Origin: Prevotella sp.
GTDB lineage: Bacteria; Bacteroidota; Bacteroidia; Bacteroidales; Bacteroidaceae
Length of the DNA stretch: 8,402 nt
Direction of reading: 5' to 3'
Assembly (NCBI GenBank): GCA_021204605.1
Contig: JAJPZD010000074.1
Coordinates: forward strand, 1-8,402
Part shown: piece by piece, positions 1 to 4,499 of the stretch
Layout: the number at the start of each line of letters is the position of its first letter
How positions within the stretch are numbered: the first letter of the stretch is position 1
Made by a program: the position numbers and the translations under genes
Notes under the pieces: model-generated
What the model saw: the letters and a program-made list of their open reading frames with translations, nothing else
Databases searched by the model: none
What the model was told of the DNA's origin: nothing

Positions 1-27
1 AATATGTATAATGTAAAAAATTGGATT

Positions 28-351
28 ATGAAGAAATTTTTCAGTTTGGCCGTGGCTATCTTGTTGTTCTCGGCAATAGGTATGGCCCAAGGTCCCAAAG
101 GGAGACCAGCCAAAGGGGGACAGAAACAGCAGCCCGCTATTGAACAGATGATACGTGAACTCGATTTGGACAAGAGCCAAGCGGTGAAGTTCCGCGATGC
201 AATGAGAGAACTGGAACCTGGCAAGGGCGGTCCACAAGGCAAACCGGGCAAACAGGAGGACTTGAAGGACAAGAGAAAGGAAGTTGACAAGAAAGTAAAG
301 AAAATACTCAATAAGAAACAATACAAAAAATATCAGAAATTGATGCCGTGA
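28..351 (+). CDS. Small exported Spy/DUF4890-like protein
   Basis: 107-residue basic protein of unknown function. The reading frame is open from position 4, but the Met at 28 is preferred because it opens directly into a classical signal peptide (MKKFFSLAVAILLFSAIGMA, cleavage probably before or after the following Gln), and the paralog at 593 starts at the matching place. The mature part has a predicted amphipathic helix (IEQMIRELDLDKSQAVKFRDAM), a Gly/Pro/Lys-rich linker with three Gly-X-Y triplets (GPQ, GKP, GKQ), then a very Lys-rich helix ending in the ILNKKQYKKYQ motif. This layout resembles Bacteroidetes DUF4890 and Spy/CpxP-type periplasmic proteins, where two helical parts end in an 'ILT.eQy.ky' motif. 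A chaperone-like or stress role is inference from that resemblance. It has its own terminator, so it is probably transcribed separately from the next gene. The 5' flank is cut by the window edge. Confidence 0.82.
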   Translation: MKKFFSLAVAILLFSAIGMAQGPKGRPAKGGQKQQPAIEQMIRELDLDKSQAVKFRDAMRELEPGKGGPQGKPGKQEDLKDKRKEVDKKVKKILNKKQYKKYQKLMP

Positions 352-392
352 GGCATTCAATGCATTTAAGCGTTTCATGAAGATTATTTGCT

Positions 393-428
393 CCCCGAAA
401 GGCATCCTTGCTTTTCGGGGTTTTCTTT
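393..428 (+). terminator. Intrinsic terminator of the first small gene
   Basis: Perfect 8-bp stem CCCCGAAA (393-400) / TTTCGGGG (413-420) with a 12-nt loop, followed by TTTTCTTT. It lies 41 nt past the stop at 351, in the right orientation to end that transcript before the paralog begins. Confidence 0.85.
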
Positions 429-592
429 GAAACGCCTCTTTTAGTAATTGTTAATTCGTAAAATCCGAAATAGTAAAATAACGGCATTTTGTCTATTTAC
501 ATTTACATTTCGTATATTTATATCGCTAAATGATTAAACTTTTGTCAGAAAATAACGTCATAATGTTGTATAACGACAAAAAATATAGGATT

Positions 593-1210
593 ATGAAAAA
601 GAAAATTTTCAGTTTGGCAACAGCAATATTGTTGTTCTCAGCAACTGGCATGGCACAGGACCAGAACCAGCAAAAGGGAAAACCGGACGCATCTCAGCGT
701 ATAGAACAAATGATTTCTGAACTCGGACTGGACGACTCGCAGGCGGCGCAGTTCAAGGAGGTAATGTCTGAAATGATGTCGCAGGATATGGGCGGCGGCC
801 CAAGAGGACCAAGAGGCCCACAGGGTCCAAGAGGTCCAAGAGGACCGAAAGGCGAAATGGGTGAGAATGGCCCACAGGACGGTGAGAATGTAGCTCCTCC
901 TTGTGCTTGCGCTATGCCTAATCCTGATGGTAACGATGCTCCGCAGTGTGCGTGTGCTCAAACTACTGATGATAATGCGGCTCCGCAGTGTAACTGCAGT
1001 AAGCCAACTCAAGAGGAAATGGAGGCTAAAAAAGCTGAAATGGAGGCTAAGCGGGCTGAGATAGAGGCTAAGCGGGCTGAGATAGACGAGAAAATAAAGG
1101 CTATCCTCACAGATGAACAGTACCAGAAATTCCAGGAACTGAAATCAAAACGCCCAGAACGCCCCCAAGGTCCAAGAGGCCCGAAACAACAGCAAGAAAC
1201 AACCGAATAA
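593..1210 (+). CDS. Exported Spy/DUF4890-like protein with collagen-like, CxC and heptad-repeat inserts
   Basis: 205 residues from the Met at 593. The frame is open from 530, but only this Met opens the signal peptide (MKKKIFSLATAILLFSATGMA, then QDQ), nearly identical to that of the upstream paralog. Modules in order: helix 36-63 (QRIEQMISELGLDDSQAAQF), similar to the paralog; nine Gly-X-Y triplets 69-95 (mostly GPR, then GPQ, GPK, GEM, GEN); three APxCxC units with Cys pairs 104/106, 119/121 and 133/135; a perfect heptad run 144-164 (EAKKAEM, EAKRAEI, EAKRAEI); a closing helix 165-185 with the ILTDEQYQKFQ motif; and a tail with GPR GPK. The ends match the Spy/DUF4890-like scaffold, so the middle reads as an insertion into it. 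Periplasmic or surface location follows from the signal peptide. Metal or redox binding by the CxC pairs is inference, and function is unknown. The gene stands alone between two terminators. Confidence 0.88.
   Translation: MKKKIFSLATAILLFSATGMAQDQNQQKGKPDASQRIEQMISELGLDDSQAAQFKEVMSEMMSQDMGGGPRGPRGPQGPRGPRGPKGEMGENGPQDGENVAPPCACAMPNPDGNDAPQCACAQTTDDNAAPQCNCSKPTQEEMEAKKAEMEAKRAEIEAKRAEIDEKIKAILTDEQYQKFQELKSKRPERPQGPRGPKQQQETTE
798..878 (+). repeat. 9-bp repeat coding for collagen-like Gly-X-Y triplets
   Basis: In-frame 9-base units of the form GGn CCn AGA/CAG/AAA encode residues 69-95 of the exported protein as nine consecutive Gly-X-Y triplets. The first six have Pro at X and Arg, Gln or Lys at Y. 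Codon wobble (GGA, GGC, GGT; CCA, CCG) shows the units are not freshly copied and that the peptide pattern is being kept. Confidence 0.85.
1022..1084 (+). repeat. 21-bp tandem repeat coding for a charged heptad coiled coil
   Basis: Three adjacent 21-base units. The second (1043-1063) and third (1064-1084) are identical and the first (1022-1042) is diverged at a few bases. Each encodes one heptad (EAKKAEM, EAKRAEI, EAKRAEI), giving a continuous Glu/Lys/Arg/Ala helix. Identity at DNA level suggests recent unit duplication. Confidence 0.88.
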
Positions 1211-1254
1211 CGGCAAAAATCACCATTAGTTAGAAATAGAAGTTATGAGGGTGT

Positions 1255-1290
1255 GCCCCAAAAGTTCAACTCCGACTTTTGGGGCTTTTT
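1255..1290 (+). terminator. Intrinsic terminator of the collagen/CxC protein gene
   Basis: Perfect 11-bp stem GCCCCAAAAGT (1255-1265) / ACTTTTGGGGC (1275-1285), 9-nt loop, then TTTTT. It starts 44 nt past the stop at 1210. On the opposite strand the hairpin is not followed by a U-run, so it serves the + strand only. Confidence 0.9.
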
Positions 1291-1318
1291 AATTGAAAAA
1301 AGTATTTTTGCTTGATCT

Positions 1319-1353
1319 CTTGACAAAAAGAAAATTGCAATATTTGTGTCAAG
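1319..1353 (-). other. Inverted repeat downstream of the 49-codon ORF
   Basis: CTTGACA (1319-1325) pairs with TGTCAAG (1347-1353) around an AT-rich 21-nt interior that can pair partly. It lies 8 nt past the stop of the small - strand ORF and could limit that transcript, but no U-run follows directly, so a terminator role is weak. Confidence 0.3.
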
Positions 1354-1361
1354 GTAAAGTC

Positions 1362-1511
1362 TCATTCCATTACTGCCTCCATGTCCACAATTTCGAGATA
1401 ACTTTCACCTGAGAGCATGAATTCGCCAATCTTACTAAGGTTTTTAGGCAATAATGCTCTTTTTTCCTCGTAGGTCATTTCGCTCCATTTTTTTTCTTTC
1501 TTCTCACTCAT
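1362..1511 (-). CDS. Hypothetical 49-residue charged protein
   Basis: A 49-codon ORF with ATG at 1511 and TGA at 1362. The protein begins MSEKKEKKWSEMTYEEKRA and continues with LLPKNLSKIGEF, MLSGESYLEIVDMEAVME. It is soluble, highly charged, with no signal peptide or membrane segment. The N-terminal third is Lys/Glu-rich and the rest looks like a small helical fold with a conserved-looking KNLSKIGEF core. Reality is supported by ordinary amino-acid composition in an otherwise very AT-rich spacer and by a good TAnnTTTG promoter box 35 nt upstream of the ATG. It stands alone, convergent with the collagen/CxC gene, and is unrelated to the fimbrial genes by any visible feature. I do not recognise the family, and no function is proposed. 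Confidence 0.6.
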   Translation of the reverse strand: MSEKKEKKWSEMTYEEKRALLPKNLSKIGEFMLSGESYLEIVDMEAVME

Positions 1512-1545
1512 AGCTTATAAGGTTTTGTTTCTATTAATTATGTTG

Positions 1546-1575
1546 CAAAGATATAATAATTTTGCGAAATCGAAA
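1546..1575 (-). promoter_or_regulatory. Bacteroidetes-type promoter for the 49-codon ORF
   Basis: On the - strand, TATCTTTG (1553-1546) matches the Bacteroidetes -7 box TAnnTTTG exactly and is followed by the common GCAACA. A weak -33 candidate, TTTCG (1575-1571), lies 17 nt further up. The -7 box is 35 nt before the ATG at 1511, a normal leader length. Confidence 0.65.
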
Positions 1576-1602
1576 TCAGATAATTTCCAATTTTTTCATT
1601 TT

Positions 1603-1707
1603 CATTCTTCATTTTTCATTTATCATTTATCATTCTTCATTTTTCATTTTTCATTCTTCATTTATCATTTATCATTTATCATTCTTCATTTATCATTTAT
1701 CATTTTA
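1603..1707. repeat. 7-bp phased tandem repeat array (CATTNNT)
   Basis: Fourteen complete units plus a closing CATTTTA, each exactly 7 bp. Every unit is CATT followed by one of three tails: CTT, TTT or TAT. In order the tails are C-T-A-A-C-T-T-C-A-A-A-C-A-A (C=CTT, T=TTT, A=TAT). A 6-bp unit at 1597 precedes it. On the other strand it reads AATG-rich. The same AATGA(A/T)A style of array is common in Bacteroidales spacers. Translated ORFs across it are only Phe/His/Ser/Ile strings and are not genes. Confidence 0.9.
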
Positions 1708-1772
1708 ATTTCATCCTTCTTCTACCACGTGTAGGGGCCCAGCTTGCTGAGGCCAAACAGAGACCGATGACA

Positions 1773-1836
1773 CCCACGTCTCCCTCCCTAAGGGGGAGGG
1801 AGACGTGGGGCTTCAACTCAAAAAAAAAGGGGGCTG
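1773..1836 (-). repeat. GC-rich interspersed-type element with 16-bp palindrome, downstream of the last fimbrial gene
   Basis: Read on the - strand the element begins CAGCCCCCT, runs through an A/T homopolymer, then AAGCCCC and a perfect hairpin. The hairpin has a 16-bp stem CCCACGTCTCCCTCCC (1773-1788) / GGGAGGGAGACGTGGG (1794-1809) with a 5-nt loop. A similar but diverged element, same orientation, lies at 6540-6587 past the first fimbrial gene. No U-run follows, so it is not a standard terminator. A REP-like or mobile-repeat remnant is the likeliest reading. Confidence 0.7.
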
Positions 1837-1864
1837 ACTTCTTGGGGAAAGTGCAGCCCTCACC

Positions 1865-1900
1865 GGTTATGTTGTTATGAACACAAAAAACAATATAACC
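1865..1900 (-). other. Hairpin just past the last fimbrial gene
   Basis: GGTTATGTTGTT (1865-1876) pairs with AACAATATAACC (1889-1900) over 12 bp; one pair is G-T in the written strand. Loop 12 nt. It starts 15 nt after the stop at 1915 in the direction of transcription. The position suits a 3' end or stability hairpin, but the following bases (GGTGAGG on the - strand) give no U-run, so termination is not shown. Confidence 0.45.
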
Positions 1901-1914
1901 TGAACAAAAGAATT

Positions 1915-3276
1915 TTATTTCTTCTTTACAAACCAGCCCCAACCAACGTTGTCACTCGCCATTAACGCTTCCGCCGTAGGCAAGTCTGTTACCGTGAAAC
2001 GGTACAGGTTGTTGCGCTTTACATCAAAACCGCCTTCTTCCGAAACACTTCCAGCATCATACGATGAGAAAGCTATTGTGATTGGGTATCTTGCAAGATT
2101 TTCATCATAATAATCATCCTCGCACCCTAATGTCAACTCGATATAACACTCCTCTCCATCCTCACACTTACTGTTGTCGTACTCCGGTACGTAGGCCACC
2201 CATGTGCCCGGATTATCTTCATCTCCGATGTCCTCACAATACATCGGAATGGAAGGCTCGCCTGTTTGGTCATCATTTGTATTGCTCGCTCCTGTAAGAT
2301 GTAAGGCATATTCAGTGGCTGTCGCAGTGTATCTGTTTGGCTCATCTGAACTTGTAGCTGCTTTTTCCTCCACTGGAGCGCAATAGCCTGTCTTGTTGCA
2401 ATATACTATCCTTGCTGACTTGATATAGGTGTCCAATTCTGTGAGACTGCGGGTGGTGTTTAGTGTGGAGATACCTATCACCTCCACCTTCGCCATGGCG
2501 CGCAACAAGTCCACCTGGCCTGACAGCTCCGTAATACTGCTGTTCGTCAGTGTCGTCGTGTATTTCTTTACTCCAAAAAACGGAATTGACGGATCCGACA
2601 CAAAGGCCTCCAAAGATCCATCCGTACTGAATTCCGGATATGTGTATTTGCCTTGTTCACTTGCTGGACTGTTTCCTACTTCCCCATTGCAGAGGTCGTC
2701 TATGGTAGTCGTGCCTGCTGTGAAATCGTCATCCGAAGGGTAGTTGTCTCCCCAGTTGGCAAGGACCACTATCTTGTAGCCTCCATCTGATGTCAATCCG
2801 TTCAGTTCTGTTACCACATCAGCCTCCACCGTTCCCACTACGGTATAAGATGTGTTCCCTTCATCATCGGCATAGAACTTCTTAGGCTCAAACGTGGCGA
2901 TATATGTGTTGTCTGAACCTTTGAAGAAATATATCTTGTAGTCGTTGATCTGGTTCTCCGCACTGCTGCCCTCCTCACCGTTTGCACTGGCTCGCGTGGA
3001 TATGCTGAAGTTCAGGTTCGACGCCACATCCTGCGCCTCGTCGTCGTATTCATCGCTCCACGAACAGGAGGCTAACGTGAACGCCACCATGACTACCAGC
3101 ACTGTAAGCAGCGTGGCAGGCAACTTCGTCAATCGCCGCATCACTGTCGGCGATGTCTCTATTGACATTGGCAAGGAGCTCAGTGCCGTTGGCAAAGAGC
3201 TCAGTGCCTTATCAGTCTGGTGAGTTTTCGTAATTCCTGTCAAATTGGAAATATAGAGAATGGTATTGTTGACCAT
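1915..3276 (-). CDS. Fimbrillin-like lipoprotein, probable minor/tip fimbrial subunit
   Basis: 453 residues from the ATG at 3276. This start is chosen because GGAGG lies 7 nt upstream and it sits 22 nt after the anchor gene. The frame also opens at TTG 3291, and the Met at 3141 would give a compact signal peptide (MRRLTKLPATLLTVLVVMVA then FTLASC). With the 3276 start the lipidated Cys is residue 71, after an unusually long N-region that includes two ALSSLP repeats. The mature part has an arginine at 95 (SISTR-ASANG), suited to type V pilin maturation, the fimbrillin-family signature LLRAMAKVEVIG (257-268), and a C-terminal KRNNLYRFTVTDL strand (420-432) ending GWGWFVKKK. Seven cysteines lie after the lipid Cys, five of them in 293-377, which is many for this family. 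Its place after an Mfa2-type anchor suggests an accessory or tip role like P. gingivalis FimC-E or Mfa3-5. The exact counterpart is not identified. Confidence 0.86.
   Translation of the reverse strand: MVNNTILYISNLTGITKTHQTDKALSSLPTALSSLPMSIETSPTVMRRLTKLPATLLTVLVVMVAFTLASCSWSDEYDDEAQDVASNLNFSISTRASANGEEGSSAENQINDYKIYFFKGSDNTYIATFEPKKFYADDEGNTSYTVVGTVEADVVTELNGLTSDGGYKIVVLANWGDNYPSDDDFTAGTTTIDDLCNGEVGNSPASEQGKYTYPEFSTDGSLEAFVSDPSIPFFGVKKYTTTLTNSSITELSGQVDLLRAMAKVEVIGISTLNTTRSLTELDTYIKSARIVYCNKTGYCAPVEEKAATSSDEPNRYTATATEYALHLTGASNTNDDQTGEPSIPMYCEDIGDEDNPGTWVAYVPEYDNSKCEDGEECYIELTLGCEDDYYDENLARYPITIAFSSYDAGSVSEEGGFDVKRNNLYRFTVTDLPTAEALMASDNVGWGWFVKKK
3168..3209 (-). repeat. 21-bp tandem duplication in the leader of the minor subunit
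   Basis: Two adjacent 21-bp copies (3168-3188 and 3189-3209) match at 19 of 21 positions and each carries GAGCTC. In frame they encode ALSSLPT and ALSSLPM, between the SD-supported start at 3276 and the signal peptide core beginning at 3141. A whole number of codons means gain or loss of a copy would keep the frame. Confidence 0.85.
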
Positions 3277-3282
3277 ATTGTG

Positions 3283-3289
3283 TCCTCCC
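3283..3289 (-). promoter_or_regulatory. Strong Shine-Dalgarno site deciding the start of the minor subunit gene
   Basis: On the - strand GGGAGGA (3289-3283), with the core GGAGG 7 nt before ATG 3276. The two genes upstream in the cluster have no comparable site next to their start codons, as is normal for Bacteroidetes. It favours translation from 3276 rather than from the Met at 3141. Confidence 0.6.
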
Positions 3290-3298
3290 AAAATTACA

Positions 3299-4471
3299 TT
3301 AGTTGAGTACGGAATCCTGAAGCACGATTACCCACGAGTTGATATAGATGAATGTCTTCATCCAACGGTAGCCCTCGTCTAAGAAAAAGGTCATCTCATA
3401 ACTGTCCTGACGGTCAAGAAACTCCTGGTCGTCCATGTCTGGATTGGTGAGGTCCTTAAGCATAAGAACATAATCAATCAACGGTATCGAGAACACCGTC
3501 TCTCCCGTCTCCGTATTCGTAACCGTCAACCGGGTATCCTGTCCCTTCACTAAACGCCCTACCGTGATCTGGGCAAGTGCCGATGGGTAACTCGTGCGTG
3601 TCGCCTTCAGTGCTGCCGGGGTGTCAGTGCCGCTATCTGTGGCATTGCCAGCCTCGGCGCCACTGTCTATGTTGCTATCTATGCTGCTATCAGCCTCCGT
3701 GCCGGCGCCGCTCTCTGACTCGTCATTCTCTGTCGCCTCGTCGGGCTCTGTGGAGAAGTCCCAGTCGAGGTCGGCATCGCCCTGCGCCACGTTCCACGCA
3801 TAGTAGGTAATCGTCTCGTCGGGCAACAGACTGTTGTCCCAGTCCATCTTGCCGTTGGCGGCGGTGATGGAGAACGTGAACTTGTTGGCGTCGAGCATCT
3901 CGCCCGTGAGCTGCTGCAAAACAACGGTGACCTCGTTGGTGTTCTTCACCAACGGCAGGGTGTAGTAGTAGGTGCCGGGGGTGTTGGGAAACTCCACATC
4001 CGCCGCATAGCCGTGAAACAAGCCGTCAAGGTCGCTGTACACGAGGGCATTCCGCTTGGTGTCATATTGTCGGTTGAGGGTACATGTCAGTTCTGTGCCG
4101 AAAACGGAGTTGGCGATAGTAAACGATCCCTTGTCGGTGGTGCCGCCCCAGGCCAACAGACTGTACGTGCCTTCCTCAACGTCAACGTCCATGGCATAAC
4201 CGTCCTCGGCAAGCGCTCCGCCCGCATCGGTGTTCTTCCACACTACCTCGCCCTTCTCGTCAATGAGGTAGAGGGTCATGCTGCTCACCTCGTGGGCAAA
4301 GGCATCGGCATACTTCATGTTGTAGTTGTCACGGAAACGCACCTTGTAGTGCACGTCGCAGTCGCCCTCGCCATCATAGATTGCACTGTCGCAGCCGCAC
4401 ACAAGAATGCAGCACGTAACGGACATCAGCAGACTCGTCGCTGCCATCCTAAGTTTTGACTTTATATTCAT
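3299..4471 (-). CDS. FimB/Mfa2-family fimbrial anchor lipoprotein
   Basis: 390 residues. The signal peptide ends ILVCG-C27, making it a lipoprotein. It then has C27/C38 spacing and the family hallmarks CDVHYKVRFRDNYNMKYADAF (split as DCDVHYKVRF and NMKYADAF), HEVSSMTLYLID (60-71), RNALVYSDLDGLFHG (140-154), LVKNTNEVTVVLQQL (174-188), MDWDNSLLPDETITYYAW (209-226) and a C-terminal YEMTFFLDEGYRWMKTFIYINSW (359-380). In P. gingivalis Mfa2 and FimB sit in the outer membrane at the fibre base, anchor it and limit its length; the same role is inferred here. Odd points are a low-complexity Ser/Asp/Glu/Ala insert at about 232-287, just before the ITVGRL segment, and a higher GC content than the neighbouring subunits. 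It starts 28 nt after the preceding fimbrillin gene, with no SD near the ATG. Confidence 0.95.
   Translation of the reverse strand: MNIKSKLRMAATSLLMSVTCCILVCGCDSAIYDGEGDCDVHYKVRFRDNYNMKYADAFAHEVSSMTLYLIDEKGEVVWKNTDAGGALAEDGYAMDVDVEEGTYSLLAWGGTTDKGSFTIANSVFGTELTCTLNRQYDTKRNALVYSDLDGLFHGYAADVEFPNTPGTYYYTLPLVKNTNEVTVVLQQLTGEMLDANKFTFSITAANGKMDWDNSLLPDETITYYAWNVAQGDADLDWDFSTEPDEATENDESESGAGTEADSSIDSNIDSGAEAGNATDSGTDTPAALKATRTSYPSALAQITVGRLVKGQDTRLTVTNTETGETVFSIPLIDYVLMLKDLTNPDMDDQEFLDRQDSYEMTFFLDEGYRWMKTFIYINSWVIVLQDSVLN
3611..3778 (-). other. Low-complexity acidic insert in the anchor gene
   Basis: Codes for residues about 232-287, rich in Asp, Glu, Ser, Ala, Gly and Thr, with repeated DS pairs (ADSS, IDSN, IDSG, TDSG). 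It separates two conserved blocks, the YYAW motif and ITVGRL, that in the family are joined by a short loop. DNA repeats of CTATCTATG/GCTGCTATC type suggest growth by slippage or unit duplication. Confidence 0.65.
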
Positions 4472-4499
4472 AGTGGTATGTTTTTTCTATCCTTTGTTT

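Noticed and set aside
489..520. Possible promoter of the collagen/CxC gene (TTG 489-491 and TATATTTA 513-520)
   Set aside because: Spacing is acceptable at 21 nt, but the -7 box lacks the final G and the stretch is AT-rich, so chance matches are expected.
638..1012. 124-codon open frame on the - strand opposite the collagen/CxC gene
   Set aside because: It is a by-product of the repetitive GGn-CCn-AGA and Cys codons on the other strand; its protein is a Ser/Trp/Arg string with no recognisable fold, and the + strand gene has signal peptide and terminator.
1525..1734. 69-codon + strand frame across the 7-bp array
   Set aside because: Its product is a repeated Phe/His/Ser/Ile string created by the CATTNNT units.
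1700..1942. 80-codon - strand frame past the last fimbrial gene
   Set aside because: It runs through the hairpin and the GC-rich palindrome and overlaps the end of the fimbrial gene; no family-like sequence.
4013..4459. 148-codon + strand frame opposite the anchor gene
   Set aside because: The anchor on the - strand has clear family motifs; this frame is open because of GC-rich codons on the other strand.
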